Part shown: positions 1 through 13,600 of the stretch, piece after piece
How the letters are laid out: each line of letters opens with the position of its first letter
Numbering within the stretch: the stretch's first letter is position 1
Notes under the pieces: model-generated
The model's database searches: none
The model's input: only the letters and a program-made list of their open reading frames with translations
What the model was told of the DNA's origin: nothing
Origin: Patiria pectinifera
Lineage: Eukaryota > Echinodermata > Asteroidea > Valvatida > Asterinidae
Length of the DNA: 64,000 nt
Direction of reading: 5' to 3'
Assembly: GCA_029964075.1 (NCBI GenBank)
Contig: CM057147.1
Coordinates: 16,265,513-16,329,512 of the forward strand
Program-made: the position numbers and the translations under genes

Positions 1-576
1 TCAACATGTGCGGTCTTCCACTGAAGTCTCACACAAACTCGTAAATTCTCGCTGAAATTTCGGCCTGACGTCATAGATTTTGGAGCTCGCTTAATGTATG
101 ACTCCGAAATATTTTGTTAGTAATATAAAGTTATAGTTAAAATGCATAAATACAAACCTCATACCAATTTTAATAATATTTTAACAAAATATAATATTTC
201 AAAATTGGAAAAAACGTTCAAAAATATTTCATTGCCCAAATTGAACTGGAAAACAACAACAACATTTTATTCGAGCCTGAGGTCATCCCACATGGGTCAT
301 CCGCACCGCGAGTGCAAGATTTTCGCGCAAGTCCAACGCGCCTGAATGAAATGCACGATTTCATTCCAGATTGTTGTTAATTTTTAAGTCATGTAAGTAA
401 CTTGTGACAATCATGATTCGTACGTTTGCTTGAATGTGATAGTTGATTTTAAAAGTTGCACAAAACAGATGTTTGGGGACAACATTGCCTGTAATTAATC
501 CAAATTAGTGTGATGGTCAGAAGTGGGAATCTTTCCAATCCAAGTCGGCTTATCCTACAGCGCCCTCACGCTCACC
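1..576. other. Upstream intergenic DNA, no gene seen
   Basis: AT-rich sequence with no convincing exon on either strand. The one short open frame near 142-345 has no recognisable domain and is not supported by splice signals. Confidence 0.5.
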
Positions 577-1033
577 GGCCAATTTACTGGACTACCTCAG
601 CTCCGTAAATAAAGGCCACACGTCCACCATGTACAAAAACATGTCGAACTTTGTCAAATTTTGATTTTCACATTTAGGCTTAGTTGTTTTAAATTGCAGT
701 TTTATTTTTGCTTAAATTAGAGGCATACTCATCCTCTTTATAGTTTATACTTATAGGCTAATCAGAAAGTGCTGCCTTTTTCAGATGTCTAATTTTCGTG
801 ATGAAATTTCGATACGCAAACGTACGTGTGCAAACGAATCTGGGAATTTCACGAAAAATAGACATTTGAAAAAGGCAGCACCTTCTGATTAGCCTATAAA
901 GAGGGTGAGTATGCTTCTAAACAAAAATAAACTACAAACTAAGCCTAAATGTAAAAATCAAAATTTGACAAAGTTTGACATGTTTTTGTACAAGTGTGGC
1001 CTTTATTTATGGAGGTAGTCCAGTAAATTGGCC
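577..1033. mobile_element. Fold-back MITE, 457 bp
   Basis: The two halves are inverted copies of each other. The left arm starts GGCCAATTTACTGGACTACC at 577 and its reverse complement ends at 1033. The arms run for roughly 200 bp each, with an imperfect middle around 800-845. There is no coding capacity. Structure is seen directly; classification as a non-autonomous DNA transposon is inference. Confidence 0.75.
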
Positions 1034-1253
1034 ACATTTATGGGGCTACCATCTATTGTATCGTGCTCATTTGCAAACCATAATCAATCACTTTTTTTCA
1101 ACACATTTCTTTTTTAATTTAAAGTTGGCCCAAAACGCGGCCCAATAATCAGAAACAAAACAAAAGTTTGTAGGCCTATTCCAATGCCATGGAAACTAGG
1201 CTAGGGCCTATATATTTTTTTGAAAAATAGAGATAATCTATCATAACTTGTTT

Positions 1254-1336
1254 TATATGACATCGTAAAGACGTAAACACGTACACGCCAGTGCGACGTC
1301 AATTCGTGATCGTGCACATGCAGGAAGCCTGTCCCC
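1254..1336 (+). promoter_or_regulatory. Possible non-coding first exon / promoter zone of EIF3C
   Basis: The coding exon of EIF3C is preceded by a good 3' splice site (CTCGTTTCAG, exon start 1660), so a 5' untranslated exon should lie upstream. A CpG-containing stretch here ends in a good donor (CCCC|GTAAGT, GT at 1337). The pairing is a guess; cDNA would settle it. Confidence 0.25.
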
Positions 1337-1659
1337 GTAAGTTGCAGACAAGTCACTATCGGGACTATCCGGGAATACATGAAATAGCCATATCACACGC
1401 ACGTATCTTGTACCTGAGCTCAGCTGAGAGCTCACTCTTTCAGCTTTAGGGCCTACGACATATTCCATTCTTTCAATGATATTATTAAACTTTACAGATC
1501 ATAAATAGGGCCTAGGCCCTACTTTTATTTCAACAATTTTATGTGCCATTTTAGGGTTTTATTTGGGGGCTTAGAATCCTCCCATTGTACTGCTACCAAA
1601 CATGAGCTTCCTTGCATTCAGGTTTTACCCAACATTGTTTTGTTTACTTCTCGTTTCAG

Positions 1660-1699
1660 ATTTAGATGACATTGCAATCATCCATCAGAGGTTTTCATC
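1660..1699 (+). other. EIF3C: EIF3C 5' UTR part of the first coding exon
   Basis: The 40 nt between the acceptor at 1659 and the start codon at 1700 contain no ATG. The start is chosen because it gives the conserved eIF3c N-terminus (M-x-SRFF-x-TGS followed by an acidic Ser/Glu run). Confidence 0.6.
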
Positions 1700-4600
1700 A
1701 TGGCGTCACGTTTCTTTGCCACTGGTTCGTCCAGTGAGAGCGAATCCTCCTCGAGTGACAATGAGGAGCCAGTACAGTCCAAGGTCATCACCCAGCAACG
1801 CTTCGCTCTGAGTGACAGCGAGGAAGAGGTCAAGCGGGTGGTGCGCAGCGCCAAGTCCAAAAGGTCCGTCTCAAAAAGAGGGAAATTACGTTGGGTGCAA
1901 TCGGTGGATCTGCGGTGTTGCTTGATCATGTTCACTTTCAGTCAATTGCGCTGGTCTTTCAGTGGATCGTGTCGTCATCAATCACCTTTTTTATTTAGCA
2001 GATCTGGAAGATTGTTTGAAAAAGGAAAATAAAGTCTGAGTTTTCCTACAGGATCCACATCTCGAAAACATTTCTGTGCGATCGAGTGATCCACTGATAC
2101 AGACTTTCGTATCATGATGCCTTAAGCACTTCATTTGGGAAGGTTAGGGTTAAATGATGCAGAAGATTGCAGGAGAAAGCTTCTCAATTTAAAGCTTTCC
2201 CAAGGATGCATGCCCTGGACCTTCCCCTCCCTGTCAAAATAAAGCAGTGTTACAAGGCAAATGACTTTTAAAAGCATGATTCCATCGTTGACTTAAAGGT
2301 TCCCTGGTTATCCCACGCACTTGAAATGAACAACGTTAGATATGGCCCATTTTGGAAAGAATGTATCCAGACGCCACTTCTTTGGCTGTGTATAAAGTCT
2401 ACGGAGAGTCGAGTACAGTTTCAAAGCATTTCCTAACAAAATTGGAAATGTTTCTCAGTTCCAGATTCATGTCTTTTTAACCTTTTTGCAATGACTGCCC
2501 TGTATTGATATAATATATGATGAAAAAAAGTGGCGTCAGGATGCAACATTTTCCAATTTTTATTGTGTTTTGACTCTTTCTTTCACTTCATGTGATTTTT
2601 CCCCCCAACCAGACATGAAGAGATCATGGACGTCATCAAGCAAATCAAGAACCAGAAGAAGATCCGGGACGTCTCCCGCGTGCTGTCCAGCTTTGACGAC
2701 CTGACCCGGGTCTACCAGAAGTCTCAGAAGGTGCTGAACCCGGATGGTGGTCACCCACCCCGCTTCTACATCAGGACCCTGGTGGAAATGGAGGAATTTG
2801 TCAACGAGGTAGGGAGCTAGACTTTCGTTGAGATAGGGATACTGGGGCCTAAAGAAAATGATGTTTTTAACCCTAACCCTCCAGGGAATTTTGGCTAGAA
2901 ACCCTGCCCAACGCAGCAACATGCAATACTTGTCTAAGTGACAAGCCTGCAAAAGGCAGCAAGATCCATCATGCCAAAAGTCGCAAGGCCAAACTGCCTT
3001 AGAGTCTGTGGTCCTCGAACGCAGCAGGATACAACTGTGGCATTGGTCTATGGGACTAGTTCTCATTGTCACAGAAGCGGCCGTTTATGCACTGGTGTTG
3101 GTAGCTGAACGCATCAAAGTGCACCAGACTTTTCCACCTGATGCACTGTGTTGCGTCTGGCAGGGTTAGGTGTAATAGTAATCCGACCTACCTGGATTAT
3201 TTTAGTCCAAATTTCTGACCTCAAACTTTTTATTGCCACATTTAGTCAAAAAAAAAAATTAAATAAAGTACATCTTGAAAATAATTTAATCTTCCCTATG
3301 CAACTTGTACTGTGCTTTAGTTTAGACCGTGGGTTCCCCCTTGTCCCTATACCCTTTACACACTCTAGACTATTGTTCATAACACATCTCCTCCAGATAT
3401 CTCCAAAAAAAATTACAGAGATTCGGGGAACACAATGACCAACAGATAAGAGGGGGTCCCTTCCATGGCCTCCAAAAGTGATTATGAATAGCAAACTAAC
3501 TACCCAACAAATAAAAAAGTGTTTGAAAGTCATTCTGCATGATACTTGAATGTCAAAGTACAGAGTACCAAGGTAACAGGGACAGGACAAAAGTCACACT
3601 GTGGACCCTGAATTTATAGAATTTTCAACTAGATTATTCAGTGACAAAAGCTACAGCGAGTTGTAGTCCTAATTCTTAAGTTGTTTTACTATTTAAACAT
3701 TTATTTTCCTCCTTCATTTTTCCTCAGTGTTGGGAGGACAAGAAGAAGTTGACCAAGATGAACGCCAAGTCTCTGTCCACGCTGAGACAGAAACTTCGCA
3801 AATATTGCAGGGACTATGAGGAGCCTATCACCGAGTATAAAGAGGTATTGTAATGTTTTTAAATTGTTATTTTGCACCTTCGACCATGTTATATGTAATA
3901 ACCTGGTTTGGCTAGGATGCATTCTCAATCCTGTAAAATCCTAAAACAACCACTTAACCCTAACCCCCTAGGCCCTTTTTGCTAAGAACCATCCTCAATC
4001 CTCCAAAATCCTCCAAAATTTTTCAACTCCGCCTAAATTTTTCAAAACTGTCAGACAGTCCTGCCTCAAAATGCATTCATCATCAATCCTACAAAATCCT
4101 CCTCAACCCAAAATTTTGCACTCGTGTTTAAATGAAGGATAACCAACGCCGAATCCTTCAAAATCATCCGACAGTCCTGCCTCAAAATGCATTCATCCTC
4201 AATCCTCCAAAATCCTCTTGTGCTTCAATCACTATTCATCCGCAATCCTCCAAAATCCTCATGTGCTTCAATCACCATTCATCCTCAATCCTCCAGAATC
4301 CTCATTTGATTCAATCACCATTCATCCTCAATCCTCTAGAATCCTCCAAAACCGCCAGGAGGATTTTGGAGGAGTGAGGTGGGTTAGGGTTAATGATTGG
4401 ATACCACAACAGTCCTCCCTAATCATGCTATTTCTTGAATGTGTCCAGAAGAGGGCTGACCACTGCCTCAATCCTTCTGAGAGTTCTGAGAGATTGGTGC
4501 AGTGGAGATGATATTCGGTGTAATGTGAGCTTCAAGTATGCATGGCTTAACATAAACAGTGCAAGGCACAGCTTAAACCTTGACACAATGCATCCTCCAA

Positions 4601-7600
4601 ATCAACTGGCACTTCAAAGGCATACAGCCTCAATTCCCAAAAATCCTCCAGAAGCGCTTAATTGATTTTGGAGGATTGAGGAGGGTCAAAGGTTAAACAT
4701 TGCTGTTTACTTGGTACTGACCCTGAGTTTGTGAGAATAACGTTCACCAGTTTTCCATCATCCAAAGGCCTTTTACTGCTCTCTTTTGGTATAATATTTA
4801 AAATTAAATTAAATTAATTTTGAAATGTTTTTGCTCTGAGGGGTATTTGGCATTATTTTAAAAATAACTTCTGCCATTTGAAATTTTTTTTACCAGAATC
4901 CCGACGTGGAGAGAGAACAAGAAGAGGAAGAAGATGAGGAAATCAGCGGAGACGAGATGGGTAAGGTTTAGGAAACTGAAGATGAATTAACCCTAACCGC
5001 CCTGAATCCTCCAAAATCCTTTTTGCAAATTGGAGGAATTTGCAGGATTGAGGTTACATGGCCAAAGTGCGTTGCTGATTTCGGAGTACGCACTGTGTCA
5101 AGGTCTTGGGCCGGACCTTGTGTTGTTTATGGTCAGCCGTGCATAAATTTAGTCCTTGATTATACTTGAAATCCTCCGCACTGCTCCAAGATGTCACTGC
5201 CTCTGCCTCAACCTATTGACAGTCATAGCCGGAGGATTTTGCAGGATTCAGGCAGTGGTCACCCCTCCATGGACCATATTCAAGAAATAACGGAGGAATT
5301 TGCAGGATTGAGGCTATATGCTATTTTTCCATGAGGCCAATTGGAGGATTTTGCAGGATTGAGGCTACATCCTAGCAAAAAGGCCTAGGGAGTTAGGGTT
5401 AAACAAAGACAATCTACAGATAATGTTAAAGGGAACGTACAACATTTGCTGTTGCTGCAATTTTCAGAAATAAATGGTTTTGGAGGATTATTATTGTTAA
5501 ACTGACTTGCTTATGTTTTTGGCTAGTAGATGATGGAAAAAACAAGAAAACCAATCATGTTCTTGTAGTCTGGTTCCCTGACCCCACGTAAGATGAAACG
5601 GAGCAATTTATAGAGTTTTGGGGATTGTAAGGTCAGAAAATCAGTCTAGCAGGCTTGAACCCCTTTATACAGGTGTGTAATCGATTGCAAAGAAAATGCG
5701 GAATAACTAAATATGAAATTTACAAAAAAGTCAGTTTTCTCTAACGTTGGAAAAATACAAGTTTTCTTGAAAATGTCATCACACCAGGAGCCACATTTTA
5801 ACAGGATGCTTAGACTGTCATTCCCTAACAATCCAGTAAGATATTGCGTGATAATTTGATCATTTCATTTTTTTTATGTTTGCAAATGTCGTATCCTCCC
5901 TTTAACCCTAACTCCTTAGGCCTTTTTGCTAGGATGTAGCCTCAATCCTGCAAAATCCTCCAATTGGCCCCATGGAAAAATAGCATATAGCCTCAATCCT
6001 GCAAATTCCTCCGTTATTTCTTGAATATGGTCCATGGAGGGGTGACCACTGCCTGAATCCTGCAAAATCCTCCGGCTATGACTGTCAATAGGCTGAGGCA
6101 GAGGCAGTGACATCCTGGAGCAGTACGGAGGTTGTCAAGTATAATCAAGGACTAAATTTATGCACGGATGAGCATAAACAACACAAGGTCCGGCCCAAGA
6201 CCTTGACACAGTGCGTACTCCGAAATCAGCGACGCACTTTTGCCATGTAACCTCAATCCTGCAAATTCCTCCAATTTGCAAAAAGGATTTTGGAGGATTC
6301 AGGGCGTATAGGGTTAATGTTAATGAGAGATGATGTGACCTACATTATCAAAATGAGGGCTAACTTTCTGAGGCATTCTGTAGACATACAAGACTCATTG
6401 AAAAACATTAATGACACTGATTTTAATATAGCCATTTATCTTCAAAGTGCTAAAATAATTATATCAAAGTGATTTTTTTAGGGTTTTGTGGTTACTGTAA
6501 GGCATTCTATTATTGATTGAAGTTGTAAAATGTCCAAAATCTCCAAAAAAAAAATCTGTTTTCCAAAAATGCTCCATAACGTTGAAATGAATAATCAACA
6601 CATAAATACTTGGTACCATTCTTGCATCAAACTTGTGTCATGAACACTCGTTTAAAATGGGACCGATTGGGAATAAAATGTGTGCTTGGGAGGTTTTAAT
6701 CACTCTGTTTAAGACTGCTTGGAGTCTGGATAGCTGATAATTATCCGAGCCAGAGGCGAGGGTAATTATCAGCTATCCAGACTCCAAGTGGTCTTAAACA
6801 GAATGGTTAATACTGACCAAGTACATTTATTTCTCATTCATAAATACCTTTTCGGTAAAAAAAAAATCAAAACTTTTCGGTCAAGAATACCCTGATGTTG
6901 TTCAACAATTTCACTTCATGATACATTGTTGTAGTTGAAACACCCCTCTAGCTAAGTAATGGAGTGTCCAGCTCGCGAGTAAGATGTAAACAACTCCTTT
7001 TATGGTGATTGGCGCGCGCATTGCACATACTGTGCAGTGTCGCGCAGAATGCACCTGGGGCGTTGCGTTGTGGATTCAGGACTATGAAATACTGATTCAC
7101 TGGTAGTGTTGCGCATGCCTACGTGAGGATTGTGAACGTTCAACCAATAAAACGGTAAAAGGCACTGGATTTTTAGGAGTCCAAATTTCATGTGACACTG
7201 GGAAAGTGTTTCAGACCAGCCAGCCGTGTCTTTATCATCCGTTTAAGACTGGCCACGTGACGGGCTCTCGGCCAATAGAAATGGGTAAACTGTTGTGGGT
7301 ATTTATGATTAATGGTGCAGCTAGATTTGGGGATATGGAGTTTTAAGATGAAATAATTCATATTGACCTTTTTTTGTTGTTGACAGATTCTGGTGATGAA
7401 GATGGCTTGGGCGTGGTGGGGTCAAAGAGGACACCATCCAAAGCAAAGGTAAAAGATATCAGGCGTTTCGGCCAGGCTGTTGGGACGAATAATTTAATTT
7501 AATTTAAGATTGTGACGAATAATTTAATGACACGTAATCAACGACCGAGGATTTTATTCAGGCCTTGTATAATCTGACATGTATCAGATATCATCTCTTG

Positions 7601-10600
7601 GCCCACTAGGAAGGGCTTCACTGATTTCGACGTTTGTTTTCTTGTTACCAGGACGAGGAGAGCGACAGCGACAGTAGCTTCTGGGACGAGAGCACCGAGA
7701 GCGAAAGCGACAGCTCTGACGCAGAGGTTGGGGGCTACGGGGGACTCACAGCCGCGTACTTCTTGAAATCGTAAGGAGATATTCTAAATCTTTGTACATT
7801 TATGAAAACGTTGCTTATTTTGTTCAGTGCATTGTGTATTAAAGTCTCAAAATTCTGTTTAAGGCATCCCAACGGTTTGATTTTTGAGGACCAAAATGTC
7901 GTACCCCAAAATTCTTTTTTGTAGTTATTACATAAAAAAAGCAAATTTTCAAGATAAACATGTGTGAATGCCAGTATTCTACTTTGTAATGATCTGTCCA
8001 AATATCACTTTGTGGTAAACATGTTTTTGAGCCCAAAATGGCACTTTCTCTCAAAAATGCTGCTTTAAGATACAGTTAACTTTCTGTTGACTTGGGTCTA
8101 TATCTGCAAAGAATTGTAGATTAGGAACAAATGGTGTACAATAAGAAACTGAGTAAAGAATATGAAACTATAAAGACCTAGCAATGTTTGTGTTTCATAT
8201 TTTTAGTCAAATTTTAAAAAATTAAACATAATGAACCTAAAAACAGAACAACCCCCTCCCCCATTTGATGAGGCCATCTATATATCTTTAATTTAAATAC
8301 ACACAGTGTGCAGTTGCGGTGTTACAAAGGGGAAAGATTGGATGAATAAGATTAAATATTTGAAATTGAGTGCATAATTTGTTTCGGAAAAAAATTAAAG
8401 GAATAATCCTGAGAAGGAGGATCGTCAGCAGAATGTTCGCCTCCATCGTCGCAAGGAGCGCGAAGCCAGACGAGCCAAGCAGGAAGAGGAGGAGGAAGGA
8501 GACGAGGAATGGACAAAGGTCACCAAGGGGTTGCCCATCAGTAAGGTGAGGTCGTAGGTTCAAGGTCACGACCCCAGGTCATACTGACTGACAGTGCCAC
8601 GGTAGTGGTGTTATCATGGGTTTATAATACAGCGTGTCCCAATAAACATTGTGCATGAAGAAATCGCTGATTTCCTCAAATGTTGGTCATACTGGCTAAT
8701 CAAACTTTATATAATTTTAAAACCTATGGTCTTGTTTATAATTATTCAAAAAATCAAGAAAATCCATCAGTGCAAACCAGAGATATCGTTGATTTTGTAA
8801 GGCTATATTATTTTCCTCCACAATTAGAATCCTGTAGTTTAGCTTGGGCCAATACATTTCAGCGGTCAAAGAAGATGGCATGTTCGTTGTCTTTTCAAAA
8901 TCTTTGTCAAAGACTAAACACCTAAACACCTGATATTAGGCATTCCATGTAGTATTAGATTTGATTATATAATGGTATGTACCCAAAAGGTTATCTGTGA
9001 ACATCCTTATCCAAATGCAACATAAAGGCCATGCAATATTTCAAGCACTGCGTAACATACCAAAAACCCAATAATTGGTATCTACAAGCAAATACTAAGT
9101 GTGGAAATTACATTGTGCAGGTCGAAAAATACATAGCCTTTACCAAATCAAAGATATCTCTGGTTTGCATCGTTGGATTTTCTTGATTTTTTCACCAATT
9201 ATAAACAAGACCATTGGCTTAAAATGCTATAAAATTTGATTAGCTAGTCTAACCAACCTCTGAGAAAGGCAGCGATTTCTTCATGCTCAATGTTTATTGG
9301 GACACGCTGTACAAATATGTGTAGCTTTTGTAAGCTGTATTTTAGTGTGGGAAGTTGCTAGAGTAAAAACCCAGCTTATTGTGTTTCAAATTTACCCAGG
9401 TGATGTTTGACAAAGGCACAGACATCACCCACACCCTGGTCGTCAAGAAGCTTCACGAGATTGTCTCGGCCCGCGGCCGCAAGGGCACCAACCGCAAAGA
9501 GCAGATCGAGCTGCTGCGCGAGCTGCGCACCATCTCCGCTCAGAACAACCTGGGCGTGGCCATCGACCTGAAGGTGCTGTTCAACATCACGGCAGCCATC
9601 TACGACTACAACCCCAACGTGGCTACCTGCATGAAGCCCGACATGTGGATCAAGTAAGTCAACTTAAAAAAACAGCCAGTGCAATTATTTTTTTTTCATG
9701 GAATCTGTGATATGCACAATCCGTCCATGACCTTTATTTTCATTCTGTGTATTGCCACTTTTATGATCGTTTCATGTCCTCTTTGTGTTTATGCTGATGC
9801 AAATTGTCCTCATTCATGAGCAAAACAGTGATGTCATTGTAGGCAGAGTTTCCAGTTAAAAGCTGCGTCAGCACAAATCATATTTCCTTGGGGGGGATTT
9901 ACTTGGTGTGATTAATTCTCCTGCTGTCTTACCAGTCACAGACAGATAAAAAAAAAAATCCTCTTCCCCTGCAATGCCTTTACCACAGACTAATCACAGA
10001 CAGTCAGATCACACATTTTTTTGTGAACAATGTGACCAGACAAATTCCATCAACAGACAAAAGAGGGTAACTGGTAGGAACAGCTGGCTTATCAATCACC
10101 TACAGTGACAGCTTAGCTGTATCAAGTTACATAATCAGTCACAGCCAGTCAATCCTGCTTTTATGCGCCTTTCAATTGTCCCCCCACCCGGGCTGCTCCA
10201 CCCGGGCTGCCCCACCCAAGACGTGGGGATTGTCACTTTTGAAGTGATTAAGTCCCCACCGCTCGGGCAAAATTTAAGTGACAATCCCCGACATACATAC
10301 GTGGGGCGCACTAGTGACTGCCTTTCCATGTAGTACGCCAATGGTAACAATGTAATATGAGTGACCAAAATCCCCACCCTGGGGCATGAAAAACTTGACT
10401 AAATCCAGACATCGGACCTGGGGCAGCATGGGGGGGGGGGGACATTTGATAGGCGCATTATGTGAACAGGGAGCTCTTAACCTTTAAAAACAGTCACTTG
10501 ATTGATTTTGAGGCCTGGAATGGCTAAGTTGAATTTGCCAGCCAGAGAGGGATAGTTAATCCTCCAACTGTTGGACGTCTCAATTCCATTCTTTCACTAT

Positions 10601-13600
10601 CCCATAGCTGAAACTGTTTTGTATCAAACCATTCAGCTGGAAGGTTTTGACAGCTTCAAAAACACTACCATGACTACCACAGACAGTAGGAGGGTTTATG
10701 AATAAACCAAAACATGCAAATAGTCGCAAACCATGCATATTCATGAACCAGCTTCAAAAACACTACCATGACTACTACAGACAGTAGGAGGGTTTATGAA
10801 TAAACCAACACATGCAAATAGCCGGAAACCATGCATATTCATGAACCAGAGCTGACCTGGAAGCATTTGTCAGATGTTCATCTTGTTGCTGTTCAACACT
10901 ACCATGACTACTACAGACAGTAGGAGGGTTTATGAATAAACCAAAACATGCAAATAGTCGGAAACCATGCATATTCATGAACCAGAGCTGACCTGGAAGC
11001 ATTTGTCAGATGTTCATCTTGTTGCTGTTCAACACTACCATGACTACTACAGACAGTAGGAGGGTTTATGAATAAACCAAAACATGCAAATAGCCGGAAA
11101 CCATGCATATTCATGAACCAGAGCTGACCTGGAAGCATTTGTCAGATGTTCATCTTGTTGCTGTTCAACACTACCATGACTACTACAGACAGTAGGGGGG
11201 TTTATGAATAAACCAAACATGCAAATAGCCGGAAACCATGCATATTCATGAACCAGAGCTGACCTGGAAGCATTTTGTCAGATGTTCATCTTGTTGCTGT
11301 TCAACCAAAATTGTTCGAAAGTGTATTTTTGGTCCTTGATAACTTATTTCTCTAAAATAAAATTGACCTTATTTTTTTCCCGCCTCCACCTCTGTCGCTA
11401 GGTGCATGGACAGCATCACTGAGATGTTGGAGCTACTGAAGAAGAACCCTGACATCACTATCAACGAGAACATCCCTGAGGATGCAGAAACCTACAGTGT
11501 GAGTAATAACTGTTAAAAGTCTTTAAGCCTTTAATATTAAAGTCTGTCGCTAGCAGATATAGCTCATCAGACAGCATTGATCTTCAGTTTCCTTGGCATA
11601 AAATGACTGAGAATATTTCTACTCCCCCTGGATGGGATGCTAGTCCATCGCAGGTTACTCCCCTGCTGATGCCGGTACCCATTTATACTCCTGGATGGAG
11701 AGAGGCAATTGGGGTAAAGTGGCTTACCCAAGGACACAACGTATGGCCAGCAGCTGGATTCGAACCCCTGACCCTCTGATCACGAGTCACGAACCCTAAC
11801 CACTAGGCCACATTCCCTTTTAGCCTTTAACCCTAACAGAACTCAACCCATGAAACCCCAACGGCATGTTTTGTTGGAACTGTCAAGATGGGTACAGCAC
11901 CCCTAAACTGACATCTTTTACATTGGATTGGCGCACCTCCAGAATCAATGTCAGAAATATGTGTGTGCAGTTTCCCATATGGTGTTGAATTTGCCAGGAT
12001 GGGTATGGTTCCTAGTAAATCATGCTAGGAAGTTAGGGTTAATAGGTTATCGGCAAAAAGTACATCCCTTCAATAGCGAGATGCCATATAAACTAGACCA
12101 AGAAAAAAGTTAAGTGGTTTTCCAAAGATCATGTTACATATTTCAGTTAATCTTTTGAACAATGATTTGCATGACTGTAGGAGAAGCCATATCGGATCCG
12201 AGGCTGTGTACTGACCATCGTGGAACGCATGGACAAAGAGTTCACTAAGATCCTGCAGTCGGCTGACGCGCACTCCACAGAATTCGTCGAGAGGTACGAC
12301 AGCTCGGTTACTTCAAAAGTTTTGTTCACAGGCTTGCATTTCCTTCATTTTATGAGCTCCATGCACAGACAAGCGAGGGCACTTCTTAGCTCTTTTGAGA
12401 GCCCAGTGGACATAGTCCACCAGGTGTGAAATCTGTGGGAGCTTGCTGTATTGAGCCATCAATACCAGTGCACAAACAGCCAATTCTGAGACAATAAGAG
12501 CTAGTCCCATTGAACAAAACCACAGTTTGTATCCTGCTGCAGTCAGTGACCACAGACTCCAAGGCAGTTTGGCCTTGAGATTTTTTAACCTGATGGATCT
12601 TGCTACACTGAGCAGGCTTGTCATTTTGACAAGGGTTGCATGGTGTTTTTTTTTAACGATTGGCAGGGTTTCTAGCCAAAATAACCAAGAAGGTTAGGGT
12701 TAATGTGTGAAAATGATCAGCCATCACCAGTGCCATTTTTTATTGAATGATTGATTATTGAATGATTGATCAACAGGCTGAAGGATGAGACACGAGTGAC
12801 CAAGATCATCACCACCTTGCAAGCTTACCTGGAGGAGCGTGGCAGCGCCTCGGATCTCTGCCGCATCTACATGCGCTACATCAACCATATCTACTACAAG
12901 GTAAGTAGAGAAAAGGACGGCAAATTCAGCCGATTGCCGAATAATCATAAAATAAATGAATAAATTAAACAACACTTGCCCTTGTTTCCCTTTCAGTATG
13001 ACTACGACAAGCTGCAGCAGCTGGAGGAGCAAGTCCAGGAGCGACGGGCCAAGATCCTGAGGGAGAGCAAGGAGGGGACGGGCAAGGATCCCGACACGAC
13101 CGGAGACAACAAGACTGAGACCGGGGAAGGGACCACGGACAGCAAGGGAGAGGAGAAAGGCAGCTTAGAGGAGAAGGAGGGGTCCAAGGAGGAGTCGAAG
13201 GAAGAGTCAAAGGAGGAGTCAAAGGAAGAGTCAAAGGAGGAGTCAAAGGAAGAGTCAAAGGAGGAGTCGAAGGAAGAGTCAAAGGAGGAGTCAAAGGAAG
13301 AGTCAAAGGAGGAGTCGAAGGAAGAGTCAAAGGAGGAGTCGAAGGAAGAGTGGAAGGAGGAGTCAAAGGAAGAGTCAAAGGAGGAGTCAAAGGAGGACGA
13401 GTCCAAAGAAGATGCGACTACAGAGGATGGGTCTAAAGAGGATGCGTCTAAAGAGGACGCGTCTAACGAGGACGCGTCTAAAGAGGATGTGGTGGAGGGA
13501 GAGGGGGAGGGGTCGGAGAAGAAAAAGGAGGAGGTCAGCAAAAAGACAAAGGGAGATGGCAGTGGTAAGTAGGGTGGTTTCTGGTACCAGGGCCCAATTT

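Noticed and set aside
1700-2032. Unspliced 110-codon reading of EIF3C exon 1
   Set aside because: After SAKSK the frame loses similarity to eIF3c. Splicing at 1863 to 2613 restores it.
10775-11138. Repeated minus-strand frame ([14 protein letters not shown])
   Set aside because: It follows the 136-bp minisatellite period; no splice or homology support.
13002-13541. Long antisense frames over the exon 12 repeat (FDSS-type and Pro/Leu-rich)
   Set aside because: They are shadows of the 12-bp repeat, which is open in several frames. The plus frame continues conserved eIF3c sequence with matching splice phases.
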